A stretch of 64,000 bases of DNA from Bacillota bacterium (GCA_023430885.1 JAEYYH010000008.1:1-64000), one strand, 5' to 3'. Shown: positions 27,373-36,730, numbered from the stretch's first letter. Made by a program: numbers and translations. The notes: generated from the letters alone by a model not told the origin.

Positions 27373-28410
27373 ATGAAACATGAAATAGATTTAAAAAGTT
27401 ATCAAATACATAGTGATTTAGCAATAGATTACTTAGAAAATGATATACAAATAAAGGGAATGACTAATAAAAGTGAAACGGTAGATAACATTAAAGTAAC
27501 TACTACATACTTAAATAAGCAAGCTGGAGACATTATAAATAAAAAAGAAGGTAATTATATTACAGTAGAGTTTGATGATGTAACAGATTACTCTAATAAG
27601 GAAAGAATAAAAAATGTATTTTCAAATGAATTAAAGAAAATTTTAGATTTAAACAAAATAACAGAAAAAGACTCTTGCTTAATTATCGGACTGGGTAATA
27701 TGAAATCTACCCCTGATTCACTTGGACCACTTGCTATAGAGAATATATTAGTAACTAATCATTTATTTACATATGGAAATGTTGAAGATGGTTTTAGAAG
27801 GACGTATGCATTTGTTCCTGGTGTTATGGCAGATACTGGTATAGAAACAAGTAATATTATAAAAAGCCTAGTAAGTGAAATAAAACCAAATTTTATAATA
27901 GTAATAGATGCTCTAGCAAGTGGTTCAATAGACAGGGTTAATAAAACTATTCAAATGACCGATACCGGTATTCATCCAGGAAGTGGTGTAGGGAATAACC
28001 GAAAAGAAATTAGCAAAGAGATATTTAATATTCCAGTAATTGCTATAGGTATACCAACTGTAGTAGATGCTGTTACTATAGTAAGTGATACTATAAATTA
28101 TATGTTTAAACATTATGCATATAACAAAGAAAAAAAAGACAATCCTAAAAATAAACTTATACTTTCGTCTAATATAAACTATTTAAAAGAAAATATTAAT
28201 CCAACGGAAAAAGATAAAGAAATTTTAATGGGAATAATAGGTGGGCTTAGTGATGAAGAAATTAAACAACTAATATATGAAGTTTTGACTCCCATTGGAT
28301 ATAATTTAATGGTCACTCCTAAGGAAATAGATTTTATATTGGAAAAATTATCTGATATTATCGGAAATGGTATAAATAGGTCACTTCATGAGAATGTTAC
28401 TAACGTATAA
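27373..28410 (+). CDS. gpr: Spore germination protease GPR
   Basis: This 345-residue protease of family A25 degrades small acid-soluble spore proteins at germination and is made in the forespore as a zymogen. It has the GPR core IIGLGNMKSTPDSLGP, FVPGVMADTGIET, VIDALASGSIDRVNKTIQ, TGIHPGSGVGNNRKEI and GIPTVVDA. The N-terminus MKHEIDLKSYQIHSDLAID matches the propeptide region. ATG follows GGGTGAT. It is followed by spoIIP. Confidence 0.95.
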   Translation: MKHEIDLKSYQIHSDLAIDYLENDIQIKGMTNKSETVDNIKVTTTYLNKQAGDIINKKEGNYITVEFDDVTDYSNKERIKNVFSNELKKILDLNKITEKDSCLIIGLGNMKSTPDSLGPLAIENILVTNHLFTYGNVEDGFRRTYAFVPGVMADTGIETSNIIKSLVSEIKPNFIIVIDALASGSIDRVNKTIQMTDTGIHPGSGVGNNRKEISKEIFNIPVIAIGIPTVVDAVTIVSDTINYMFKHYAYNKEKKDNPKNKLILSSNINYLKENINPTEKDKEILMGIIGGLSDEEIKQLIYEVLTPIGYNLMVTPKEIDFILEKLSDIIGNGINRSLHENVTNV

Positions 28411-28485
28411 ATAAAAAATATTAATATTATCTTTTTTTTGACAAATTAATTTGCTTCTTTTTTATATACTTAATTAGGTGATAAT

Positions 28486-29460
28486 ATGACTAAATTAAGA
28501 TTAAAAAGAAAGACAAGACTTAAATTCAAAAATATGATACTTTTATCAGTTTGTTTGATTTGCTTTAGTATGGGATTTTCTTTTGTTTATAATATTAAAT
28601 TATATTCTTCTAATGAAGAATTTATTGGCAGTTTACTTGCAGACTCCAATCATTATAAGAAATACAGCCACAATATTATAAGTACTATTACAAATATTAT
28701 TTATAGTTCTACTGTGGATAAACCTATAACATTATTATCTAGTACTTTCAATTTTAATGGTGATATATCTTATGATGAAGAGTATGATGCTGATGAATTA
28801 GAAGCAATATCAAAACATATAAGTGATCCAAGTCCAACAGAAGCAAATAGTCCTATAGTGTATATATACAATTCACATCAACTTGAAAATTATAGTGGTA
28901 GTAATTACGAGGCTTACAATATAACTCCTAATGTAATGATGGCTTCTTATATTATGCGCGAGAAATTAAAAAATCAAGGTATAGAAGCAATTGCAGAAGA
29001 AAGTGATATAACTGAATTTATTAGAATTAATAATTGGAATTATAATTACAGTTATTTAGCAAGTAGGTATTATATTGAGGCTGCTATAAAAGAGTATCCA
29101 TCTTTAAAATACTTTATTGATATTCATAGAGATTCAATTACAAAAGCAAATTCTACTGTAACAATTAATAATACTAATTATGCTACTGTTCTATTTGTAG
29201 TTGGATTAGAACACAAGAATTATCAAAGTAATCTAGATTTAGCAAATTATATTAATACAAAAATAGCAAACAAATATCCTAATTTAACAAGAGGAGTCAT
29301 AACTAAAAAAGGTTCCAATGTCAATGGAATATATAATCAGGACATAAGTCCTAATGCTGTTTTAATAGAAATAGGTGGCTATGAGAATACAATTGATGAA
29401 GTATATAACACAGTTGTAGTTTTAAGCCAACTTCTAAAGGAAACAATAAATGAAAGATAA
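28486..29460 (+). CDS. spoIIP: Stage II sporulation protein P
   Basis: This 324-residue protein has an N-terminal membrane anchor (about residues 17-37) and an amidase/endopeptidase domain with IYNSHQLENY, the Tyr/Ser-rich loop YLASRYYIEAA, FIDIHRDS and IEIGGYENT, containing the zinc-binding His and Glu residues. With SpoIID it degrades septal peptidoglycan during engulfment. ATG follows AGGTGAT. The order after gpr is the conserved one. Confidence 0.93.
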   Translation: MTKLRLKRKTRLKFKNMILLSVCLICFSMGFSFVYNIKLYSSNEEFIGSLLADSNHYKKYSHNIISTITNIIYSSTVDKPITLLSSTFNFNGDISYDEEYDADELEAISKHISDPSPTEANSPIVYIYNSHQLENYSGSNYEAYNITPNVMMASYIMREKLKNQGIEAIAEESDITEFIRINNWNYNYSYLASRYYIEAAIKEYPSLKYFIDIHRDSITKANSTVTINNTNYATVLFVVGLEHKNYQSNLDLANYINTKIANKYPNLTRGVITKKGSNVNGIYNQDISPNAVLIEIGGYENTIDEVYNTVVVLSQLLKETINER

Positions 29461-29779
29461 AACAGTAGCTAAAGTATTTAAATATGCAATACTTGTCTTA
29501 TTTATGATGTATTTTGCAATTTTTGTAATGGTTAATTTAGGATATTATGAGTATGCTTCATATAAGAAGAAAGTTTTTACAGAAGAGCAAATTGCTAGGT
29601 ATGAAGAAGATATAAAAAACAATGTTGATATTGATATTGAAGATTACTTGGTAGATGAGGAAGACTTTCAAGATAAGCCAAAAAGAATTGGATTAAAAAT
29701 ATCAGAATTTATTAGTAAGAGTTGTAAACAAAGTGTTAGCGGTGTATTTAAATTTTTGAATGATGTACTAGAAGAATAA
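29450..29779 (+). CDS. Small membrane protein downstream of spoIIP (YqxA position)
   Basis: This 109-residue protein has one N-terminal transmembrane helix (residues 11-32) and an acidic, helical remainder. It overlaps spoIIP by 11 bases, so the two are co-translated. In Bacillus subtilis the gene after spoIIP is yqxA, also a roughly 110-residue single-span protein. Position and architecture match, but I cannot claim sequence homology. Confidence 0.6.
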   Translation: MKDKTVAKVFKYAILVLFMMYFAIFVMVNLGYYEYASYKKKVFTEEQIARYEEDIKNNVDIDIEDYLVDEEDFQDKPKRIGLKISEFISKSCKQSVSGVFKFLNDVLEE

Positions 29780-29836
29780 TATTGACAAGTAACACTTTTT
29801 ATTATTTAATTATATTAGAATAATAGTGAGGTATAT

Positions 29837-31042
29837 ATGAGTGAATTAGAGCTTGCTCAGTACTTAGAAGTAATAAACTTTATCAGAGATAAATGCACTA
29901 ATGAAATATATTTAAATAGTAAAATTAAAACCGAACTTGACTTTTACAATATGTATCCTTTTATAGAAAATTTTAATCGTAAATTCAAAAGTAAAAATTT
30001 ATTTGAAGAAAGCGAAGTTGATAACAAAAAATATCAACGAATTATCAAATTATTATGCCCTAATATTGATTTGATTTCTATAAATAAAAAGAAAAAATTA
30101 AAAAATTTTTTTGAAGAATTTTTTATAGTTTTAATTTTTTTATATCTTTTTTCTAATGAGTTTTATATTATACATACATATTATAATAAGTTACAAAATG
30201 AGTCCTTAACTAATGTATATAACACTCAAAGAAATAAGATAAATAAACTCTCAGATGAAGTTAAAGACCTAAATGATATGAATAATAATATTGAGGAATC
30301 TATTAATAATAGAACTTTATCATCAAAAATAATTGATTTAGAAAATGAAGTGATTGATAAAAACAATACTTATGATAGTTTAAATTTATTTTTAACAAAT
30401 ACTATTTCTGAATATAATAGTAAGCTTCAGCAAATTGATAATGTGGTAACTAGTGGGGATGTTTATATAGAAAATGTACCAACTATTAATCAGTATCCTA
30501 GTTATCCATCTGGATGTGAAAGTATATCCTTATTAATACTCCTTAAATATGCAGGTGTTAATGTTACTGCTGAACAAATAATTGCTAAGTTAACTATCTC
30601 AGAACGACCATATTATGATAGTAGTAGTAGATATGGAAATGATCCAGAAGTATATTTTATTGGTAATCCAACAGACATATATGGATTTGGAGTTTATGAA
30701 AAACCAATTATATCTGTTGCTTTAAATTTTAAAAGTGATATAAAAAATATAACTGGTTCTAGTTTAAATGATGTTTTAAAAGTAGTTATGCAAAAACATC
30801 CAGTTCAAGTTTGGGTGGCAATGGATGGTATGAGTGCATATTATGCATATACATGGACAGATAAAGTAACAGGTAAAACAATTTTTTATCCAGCCGAGTT
30901 TCACAGCCTTGTAATAATAGGATTTAATCAATATCAAATAATTACTTCAGACCCTTCAGTTGGTGAAGTCAGATATTTTGACAGATATTATTTTGAAAAT
31001 TCATTTGATTTCTTTGGAAGGAGAGCTATATATTATGAGTAG
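29837..31042 (+). CDS. C39-like cysteine peptidase domain protein, membrane-anchored
   Basis: This 401-residue protein has a cytoplasmic N-terminal part (1-90), a transmembrane helix near 92-112, a coiled-coil stretch (about 118-205), and a C-terminal Peptidase_C39_2-type domain: VPTINQYPSYPSGCESISLLILLKYAG with the catalytic Cys, and EFHSLVIIGF with the His, then TSDPSVG with the Asp. The peptidase is predicted outside the cell. The next gene overlaps by 8 bases and is itself a membrane-anchored coiled coil, so the two may form one complex. ATG follows GTGAGGT. Confidence 0.75.
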   Translation: MSELELAQYLEVINFIRDKCTNEIYLNSKIKTELDFYNMYPFIENFNRKFKSKNLFEESEVDNKKYQRIIKLLCPNIDLISINKKKKLKNFFEEFFIVLIFLYLFSNEFYIIHTYYNKLQNESLTNVYNTQRNKINKLSDEVKDLNDMNNNIEESINNRTLSSKIIDLENEVIDKNNTYDSLNLFLTNTISEYNSKLQQIDNVVTSGDVYIENVPTINQYPSYPSGCESISLLILLKYAGVNVTAEQIIAKLTISERPYYDSSSRYGNDPEVYFIGNPTDIYGFGVYEKPIISVALNFKSDIKNITGSSLNDVLKVVMQKHPVQVWVAMDGMSAYYAYTWTDKVTGKTIFYPAEFHSLVIIGFNQYQIITSDPSVGEVRYFDRYYFENSFDFFGRRAIYYE

Positions 31043-31367
31043 AAAAGGTAAGATAAAGTTAGTAATAACTTTGTCAGCGTTATATTTCATTTTGTTTTTT
31101 AGTAATAATCAAACTAAAATGAATATGGGAATAATAGCTGAAAATGATAATAAAATAGCTCAGTTAGAAGAAGAAAAAACTTTACTTCAAGAAGAATTAG
31201 AAAAAAAATCTGTTGAATATGAGCTTTATAATAATGACGTAGATAAATATATTTCATTAATAAATATAACATCTTCATTAGAAGATGATATAGAACGAAT
31301 TAAAAATCGAATAGATAATTATCAATCTAAGATAGAAGAATTAAATAATATAATGAAAGATAATTAA
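31035..31367 (+). CDS. Small membrane-anchored coiled-coil protein
   Basis: This 110-residue protein starts with ATG at 31035, inside the 3' end of the peptidase gene, with AAGGAG upstream. A longer frame from 30960 has no ribosome binding site. A transmembrane helix (about residues 8-22) is followed by a continuous heptad-rich coiled coil (NDNKIAQLEEEKTLLQEEL...). It resembles divisome-type FtsL/DivIC shapes but I see no family signature. It is probably a partner of the preceding protein. Confidence 0.6.
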   Translation: MSRKGKIKLVITLSALYFILFFSNNQTKMNMGIIAENDNKIAQLEEEKTLLQEELEKKSVEYELYNNDVDKYISLINITSSLEDDIERIKNRIDNYQSKIEELNNIMKDN

Positions 31368-31388
31368 TTTTATAATTATCTTTTATTA
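31356..31388 (+). terminator. Terminator after the coiled-coil gene
   Basis: 11-bp stem (31356-31366 with 31373-31383) overlapping the stop codon, with T-rich tail. Confidence 0.7.
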
Positions 31389-31457
31389 AACCCTTGAAAA
31401 ATATTCTAAATTAGGTTATATTATACCTTGTAGCATTATCTAATGTTTATGAAAATA

Positions 31458-31487
31458 TTGAAAATATAGCAAATATTGTGATATAAT
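31458..31487 (+). promoter_or_regulatory. Promoter upstream of the DUF1292-like gene
   Basis: TTGAAA (31458-31463) and TATAAT (31482-31487), 18-base spacer. Confidence 0.65.
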
Positions 31488-31518
31488 GAAGTATATAAAG
31501 TAAGAAGGGAGAACTAAT

Positions 31519-31788
31519 ATGAATAATAAAGAAATAATTAATATAATAGATGAAACTGGAGTTATCAAACAAGTTGAAGTTGTAGCATATTTTACATTAA
31601 AATTAAACGGTAAAGATTACTTAATATATACAGAAAACAAGACTGATCCATCTGGAAATGTTGAAGTTTATACATCAGAAGTTATTGCAAATGCTGACGG
31701 TACTGCTACTCTAGCAAGTGTAACAGATGAAGCTATTTGGGTTGAAATAAAAAAAGTAATGCTCGATATCGCTAAAGATGGGGAGTAA
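31519..31788 (+). CDS. DUF1292-like small protein
   Basis: This 89-residue acidic protein has the DUF1292 (YrzB) pattern: a beta-hairpin EVVAYFTLKLNGKDYLIYTE, then VEVYTSEVIANADGTATLASVTDEAIWVEIKKVM. Function of the family is unknown. ATG follows AGAAGGGAG. The next gene starts 5 bases after its stop. Confidence 0.7.
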   Translation: MNNKEIINIIDETGVIKQVEVVAYFTLKLNGKDYLIYTENKTDPSGNVEVYTSEVIANADGTATLASVTDEAIWVEIKKVMLDIAKDGE

Positions 31789-31793
31789 TATAA

Positions 31794-32534
31794 ATGAAGA
31801 ATTATGATGTAAAATCATCAACACTAGAATTAACCACAAAAAGCAGAATTAATGTTCAAGGAAAGAGACTTGCTTATTTAGTTCCAAATATGTTTAATAA
31901 AATCACAAGCGGATATGGAAAGAAAATAGCAGCATATATAGCTTCAAAAACGGTTACAGTAAATGAACCTGTTCAAAATAGCACTCCTATAGTAAAACCT
32001 GAGGTTGCTATTCCAGTTGTTCAACCAACCGTAACTAAAATTGATGTTAATCAAACTAAACCAAGTATAGCTGAAGTAAAACCTGAAAGTACAGATAAAC
32101 CTATTGTTGTAGAAAAGACTACTCCTGAAGTAGCTGAGAAAGTAAAGAACTATATTGTTAAAGCTTTATCAATAGATGTAGATTACTTAAAAAATAGACA
32201 ACTACGTGTAAGTGGTTCACCAAGAAAATTACTAATTAGTACAGTTTTTGTTCAAAAATTGGTTACCCATAGAACAAATGCTGTTAAAGCTAATATAGAA
32301 GTAAAGAAAGAAGAACCAGTTGTTCCTGTCAAAACTCCTGAAGTAGATGCTCCAATTGATACAAAAGAAGCTGGAGTAGCAAAGTATGTTGAATTAATGA
32401 ATAAGCGAAAAGAAGCTATCATTATAAAACAAACATGCGAAAAGGAAATGACTGAATTAGTTAATAAGTTTGGAATAACTTTAGACATGGTAAATGCTGA
32501 ACTTGCTAAAGGTAATATTAAGAAAATAGGATAG
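31794..32534 (+). CDS. Unknown protein with Pro/Val-rich linkers
   Basis: This 246-residue protein has no family I recognise. A basic N-terminal segment (1-55) is followed by a low-complexity Pro/Val/Thr/Glu linker (about 56-110), a second basic segment (110-165), another linker, and a helical end. No membrane segment is visible. It is co-transcribed with the DUF1292-like gene before it. ATG follows GGGGAGT. Its stop codon lies in the terminator stem. Confidence 0.6.
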   Translation: MKNYDVKSSTLELTTKSRINVQGKRLAYLVPNMFNKITSGYGKKIAAYIASKTVTVNEPVQNSTPIVKPEVAIPVVQPTVTKIDVNQTKPSIAEVKPESTDKPIVVEKTTPEVAEKVKNYIVKALSIDVDYLKNRQLRVSGSPRKLLISTVFVQKLVTHRTNAVKANIEVKKEEPVVPVKTPEVDAPIDTKEAGVAKYVELMNKRKEAIIIKQTCEKEMTELVNKFGITLDMVNAELAKGNIKKIG

Positions 32535-32549
32535 CAATATCCTTTTTTT
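32528..32549 (+). terminator. Terminator overlapping the stop of the preceding gene
   Basis: AGGATA/TATCCT stem (32528-32533 with 32538-32543) followed by seven T. Confidence 0.75.
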
Positions 32550-32564
32550 ACTAGGAGGAAGTAA

Positions 32565-33473
32565 ATGAAAGATTTAATTATTGGATGTCACGTATCATTT
32601 AAAAAAGATACACAACTAGTTGGTAGTGTAGAAGAAGCACTTGGCTATGGTTGCAACGCTTTTATGTTTTACACTGGTGCGCCACAAAATACGGCTAGAG
32701 CAGCTATAGATGATAGTAAAACTTTTGCGGCTATGCAAATGATGAAAGATAATAATATGGATTTAAGAAATATAGTTGTTCACGCACCATATATTATTAA
32801 TCCTGCTAATACAGCGAATTTAGATTTTGCTATTAGTTTTTTAAGACAAGAACTAGATAGAGTAGAACAACTTGGTGTAACAAAATTAGTTTTACATCCA
32901 GGTAGCCATGTTGGACTTGGTGTAGACACAGCTATAGACAATATTATTTACGTTTTGAATAATTGCATTATGCAAGACACAAAATTAACTATATGTTTAG
33001 AAACAATGGCTGGAAAAGGTAGTGAAATAGGTTCTGATTTTAGTCAAATAAAAAAAATAATTGACGGCATTACATATAAAGAAAAAGTAATGGTATGTCT
33101 AGATACATGTCATTTAAATGATGGTGGATATGATTTGACAAAGTTTGATGATATTTTAAAAGAATTTGATAAAATAATAGGATTAAACAAAATAGGTTGC
33201 ATTCATATAAACGATAGTAAAAATGAAAAATCATCACATAAAGATAGACATGAAAATATAGGACTTGGGTCAATTGGGTTTGATACCTTACTTAACATTA
33301 TTTATAATGACAAGTTAAAAGATGTTCCTAAAATATTAGAAACACCTTATATAGGTGCCGATAATGATTCAAAAGATAGATTATATCCTCCATATAAATT
33401 TGAAATAGAAATGATAAGAAATAAAAAACAAAATAATAATTTATTAGAAGATATCAGAAACTATTATAAATAG
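32565..33473 (+). CDS. nfo: Endonuclease IV (deoxyribonuclease IV)
   Basis: This 302-residue TIM-barrel enzyme cleaves at abasic sites in base-excision repair. It shows GCHVSF, TGAPQNTA, the metal-binding VLHPGSHVG, CLETMAGKGSEIG, CLDTCHLNDGGYD and HINDSKNEKSSHKDRHENIG. ATG follows AGGAGGA. The convergent DUF2624-like gene overlaps its 3' end. Confidence 0.95.
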   Translation: MKDLIIGCHVSFKKDTQLVGSVEEALGYGCNAFMFYTGAPQNTARAAIDDSKTFAAMQMMKDNNMDLRNIVVHAPYIINPANTANLDFAISFLRQELDRVEQLGVTKLVLHPGSHVGLGVDTAIDNIIYVLNNCIMQDTKLTICLETMAGKGSEIGSDFSQIKKIIDGITYKEKVMVCLDTCHLNDGGYDLTKFDDILKEFDKIIGLNKIGCIHINDSKNEKSSHKDRHENIGLGSIGFDTLLNIIYNDKLKDVPKILETPYIGADNDSKDRLYPPYKFEIEMIRNKKQNNNLLEDIRNYYK

Positions 33474-33490
33474 TTTTGATATCTTTTTTT
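33449..33490. terminator. Bidirectional terminator between nfo and DUF2624-like gene
   Basis: Inverted repeat AGATATC...GATATCT (33449-33455 with 33478-33484) with inner complementarity AAACTAT/ATAGTTT, T-run after on the plus strand. Both stop codons are inside. Confidence 0.75.
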
Positions 33491-33721
33491 ATATTCATAA
33501 AATAATGTTTTAATTTTATCAAGATTATCAAACTTGATTTTATTTTCTAAATAATTAAATACCCTTTTATCATCAGTTAATAACATTTCATAGTTATTCT
33601 TTATTACGTTATATAGCGTATTGAGTTCGTTATCGTCTAGATAAATATCATTCTTAATCCCAAAATCTGATATGTCTTTAATTGTAATCATACTAACATA
33701 TTTTTTTATTATATTATTCAT
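33464..33721 (-). CDS. DUF2624-like small protein
   Basis: This 85-residue helical, charged protein is convergent with nfo and overlaps it by 10 bases. Its pattern ISDFGIKNDIYLDDNELNTLYNVIKNNY...YEYKKRYQ resembles the DUF2624 (YqfT) family, whose gene is also next to nfo in Bacillus. Function is unknown. Confidence 0.65.
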   Translation of the reverse strand: MNNIIKKYVSMITIKDISDFGIKNDIYLDDNELNTLYNVIKNNYEMLLTDDKRVFNYLENKIKFDNLDKIKTLFYEYKKRYQNYL

Positions 33722-33786
33722 AAACCCTCCAATATATTGTATGTATAAAATATTAAAAGATTAAAACAATAATAATGGGTGATAAT

Positions 33787-35736
33787 ATGAAAAGGTTATT
33801 TATATTAAAGTTATTTGTAGTACTATCAGTAGCTATCATATTATCAAAACTTTTTTATATTCAAATAGTAAAAAATGAGTATTATAAGGAAAAACTAGTT
33901 AGTTTAACAGAAAAAATTGTGTATAGTGATACAGCCCCAAGAGGAAGAATATATGATAGAAATGGTGTTATTATTGTTGATAATAAACCGGTAAAAGTTA
34001 TTTATTATCAAAAGGAAGCAGGAACTACTACTAAAAAGGAACTTGATATAGCTCATAAATTATCAACAATTTTAGAAGTAGATTATTCAAAATTAACTGA
34101 TCGTATTTTAAGACAATACTATTTAAAACTTCATAGTGATTTATCACTAATAACAAATGAGGAATATGAATTATATAAAAATAGAGAAATCACTTCTGAA
34201 GATTTATATGAAATAAAATTACAAAAAATAACAAGTCAAGATTTAGAAACTGTAGATAAAGAAACGGCATATATATATTATCTTATGAATAATGGATATT
34301 CATATACAGAAAAAGTAATAAAAAATAATGAAGTGACTGAACTTGAATATGCAACTATTGCAGAAAGTGTTGGTAAACTTTCCGGTATTGGGATAAGACT
34401 AGATTGGGAAAGAACATATCCATATGGAACAGCTTTGCGAGGAATACTTGGAAGTGTTGGCGAAATACCTAATGAGTATAAACAAGAATATATAAAAAGC
34501 GGATATATGATTAATGACACGGTAGGTATAAGTTACTTAGAATATCAATATGATGAATATTTAAAAGGTACAAAAAACAAATATCTAGTTCATGCTAATG
34601 GTAATTATGAGTTACTTGAAGAAGGCAGCAAAGGAAATGACTTATACTTAAATATCGATATAGAGTTGCAAAAAGAAATAGAAGATATTATTGTAAGCAA
34701 TATTAAAAAAGCTAAAAGTGAACCTAATACGGAATATTTAAATAAGACATTTGTTATAGTAACTGATGCTAAAACGGGTGGGATTATTACGATGGCAGGA
34801 AAACAAGTTATAGATGAAAGTATATACGACTATAGTACTGGAATAATAAATACCTCATATGTAGTAGGTTCAGTAGTAAAGGGAGCATCGCATATAGTTG
34901 GATATAATACAGGAGCTTTAAAAATTGGAGAAATTAGAGTAGATAATTGCATCAAAATCAAATCTACTCCGGAAAAATGTTCTTTTATGTATTTAGGAAC
35001 TCTAGACGACTTAACTGCTTTAAAAAGATCATCAAATACATATCAATTTCATACGGCTATTAAAGTAGGAGGAGGCGTATATTGTTACAATTGCGGTCTT
35101 GCTTTAAATCCAGAAGCATTTAATACTTATAGAAATACTTTTAAAGAGTTTGGACTTGGCGTTAAAACTGAAATTGATTTATCAAAGGAAATGTTAGGAG
35201 TAATAGGAACAAAAACTGATTCTGGGCTACTTCTAGACTTTGCAATTGGTCAGTATGATACATATACTCCTATAGAACTGTCACAATATATTACAACAAT
35301 AGCTAACAGTGGAGTAAGAATAAAACCTTTTATTTTAGATAAAGTAGTTGATAATGATGGTAATATAATATATCAAACAAATAGAACAGAACTTAATACA
35401 GTCACAACAGATAGCATTTATATGCAAAGAGTACAACAGGGATTAAAAATGGTGCTTGAATATGGTGGTACAGGATCTGGCTATATAGACTTATCACACA
35501 AGCCAGCTGGAAAAACAGGAACAAGTCAAAGTTTTCTAGATACAGATAATGATGGTAAAGCTGATACTGAGACAATATCAACAACTTTTGTATCTTATAT
35601 GCCTTATGATGATCCGCAGGTAACTTTCACAATAATAACACCTGACACTTCTACATATTCAGATGTCGAATATACTAGTTTTATAACAAAAAGAATTGCA
35701 CGTGAGGTATCAAGTGCTTATTTTAAAAGGTATTAA
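33787..35736 (+). CDS. Class B penicillin-binding protein (transpeptidase)
   Basis: This protein of about 649 residues has an N-terminal transmembrane helix, a PBP dimer domain (APRGRIYDRNGVIIVDNKP) and a transpeptidase domain with the three active-site motifs SVVK, SSN and KTGTS in order. It cross-links peptidoglycan; the likely glycosyltransferase partner is a SEDS protein such as the one at 23142. The frame is open from 33775, but GGGTGAT points to the ATG at 33787. Whether it is the elongation (PBP2), division (FtsI) or spore (SpoVD) form is not clear. Confidence 0.88.
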   Translation: MKRLFILKLFVVLSVAIILSKLFYIQIVKNEYYKEKLVSLTEKIVYSDTAPRGRIYDRNGVIIVDNKPVKVIYYQKEAGTTTKKELDIAHKLSTILEVDYSKLTDRILRQYYLKLHSDLSLITNEEYELYKNREITSEDLYEIKLQKITSQDLETVDKETAYIYYLMNNGYSYTEKVIKNNEVTELEYATIAESVGKLSGIGIRLDWERTYPYGTALRGILGSVGEIPNEYKQEYIKSGYMINDTVGISYLEYQYDEYLKGTKNKYLVHANGNYELLEEGSKGNDLYLNIDIELQKEIEDIIVSNIKKAKSEPNTEYLNKTFVIVTDAKTGGIITMAGKQVIDESIYDYSTGIINTSYVVGSVVKGASHIVGYNTGALKIGEIRVDNCIKIKSTPEKCSFMYLGTLDDLTALKRSSNTYQFHTAIKVGGGVYCYNCGLALNPEAFNTYRNTFKEFGLGVKTEIDLSKEMLGVIGTKTDSGLLLDFAIGQYDTYTPIELSQYITTIANSGVRIKPFILDKVVDNDGNIIYQTNRTELNTVTTDSIYMQRVQQGLKMVLEYGGTGSGYIDLSHKPAGKTGTSQSFLDTDNDGKADTETISTTFVSYMPYDDPQVTFTIITPDTSTYSDVEYTSFITKRIAREVSSAYFKRY

Positions 35737-35818
35737 ACTAACTTTTGTTAAAAAAAACTTTTATTTTCATAAATAATTTGCTATAATATGTATGCATGTG
35801 ATGTGAAGGAGGGATAGT

Positions 35819-35986
35819 ATGGCAAAAAAAGGTGAAGCAAGAGAAAGAATTACTCTACAATGTACTGAATGTAAAGAAGAAAACTATCGTACAGAAAAAA
35901 ATAAAAGAAACACAACAGAACGTTTAGAATTAAATAAATTCTGCCCAAAATGTAGAAAATCAACAGCTCATAAAGAAAAGAAATAA
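35819..35986 (+). CDS. rpmG: Ribosomal protein L33
   Basis: This 55-residue basic protein has the L33 pattern with an intact zinc ribbon: ITLQCTECKEENYRTEKNKR, then LNKFCPKCRKSTAHKEKK. ATG at 35819 follows AAGGAGGG, and a TATAAT lies at 35782-35787. The start of an operon with the next small gene and efp. Confidence 0.93.
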   Translation: MAKKGEARERITLQCTECKEENYRTEKNKRNTTERLELNKFCPKCRKSTAHKEKK

Positions 35987-35998
35987 TAAGGTGATATT

Positions 35999-36157
35999 AT
36001 GTTTAGACAATTTATAACGTCTATCGATTATGCAAAGTTGATAAAAATGCAAGCTAGCCAGCCAGCTCCATTTGAAGGAGTTGTAAGAATTGAAAAAAGT
36101 TCTAAAGCAATGGTAGCTTCTAAAGCAAAAACAAAGACTTTAGGTCGTAGAAGATAA
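35999..36157 (+). CDS. Small basic protein of unknown function between rpmG and efp
   Basis: This 52-residue frame starts with ATG at 35999 after AGGTGAT (12 bases beyond rpmG) and ends 15 bases before efp. It begins MFRQFITSIDYAKLIKMQAS and ends with a basic tail KAKTKTLGRRR. The good ribosome binding site, the tight spacing and the basic tail favour a real gene, perhaps ribosome-associated. I recognise no family. Confidence 0.65.
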   Translation: MFRQFITSIDYAKLIKMQASQPAPFEGVVRIEKSSKAMVASKAKTKTLGRRR

Positions 36158-36172
36158 TCAAGGAGGAATAAA

Positions 36173-36730
36173 ATGGTTAATGTTAACGATATTAAAAATG
36201 GAATGACAATTATATATGAAGATCAATTATTCATAGTACTTGATTTCGGCCATGTTAAGCCTGGTAAGGGTGCAGCTTTTGTAAAAACAAAACTTAAAAA
36301 TTTAAGAACGGGTTCAATTGTTGAAAAAACATTTAATTCAAGTACAAAAGTAGAAAAAGCTATGATTGAAAAACAATCAATGCAATATTTATATGCAAAT
36401 GGTGACGATTTCAATTTTATGAATATGGATTCATTTGAACAAATTGATTTAACAAATGATCAAATTGGTGATGATGCTAAATATTTAAAAGAAGGAATTA
36501 GTGTATTTATAACATTCTTCCAAGGAGAAATGTTAGGGATGGAACTACCTGATAAGATTGAATATGTGGTAGACAAAACTGAACCAGCTGTTAAAGGTAA
36601 CACAACTAATAATGCTTTAAAAGATGCTTATATGGACAATGGTTTAAAAGTAAAAGTACCATTATTTATAGCAGAAGGCGAAAAAGTTGTTATATCAACA
36701 AAAGATGGTAAATATGATTCAAGAGCATAA
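36173..36730 (+). CDS. efp: Elongation factor P
   Basis: This 185-residue three-domain translation factor relieves ribosome stalling at polyproline. The tip loop reads HVKPGKGAAFV with Lys at the position that carries the modification in Bacillus. The C-terminal OB motifs PLFIAEGEKVVISTKDGKYDSRA are typical. ATG follows AAGGAGGA. Confidence 0.96.
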   Translation: MVNVNDIKNGMTIIYEDQLFIVLDFGHVKPGKGAAFVKTKLKNLRTGSIVEKTFNSSTKVEKAMIEKQSMQYLYANGDDFNFMNMDSFEQIDLTNDQIGDDAKYLKEGISVFITFFQGEMLGMELPDKIEYVVDKTEPAVKGNTTNNALKDAYMDNGLKVKVPLFIAEGEKVVISTKDGKYDSRA

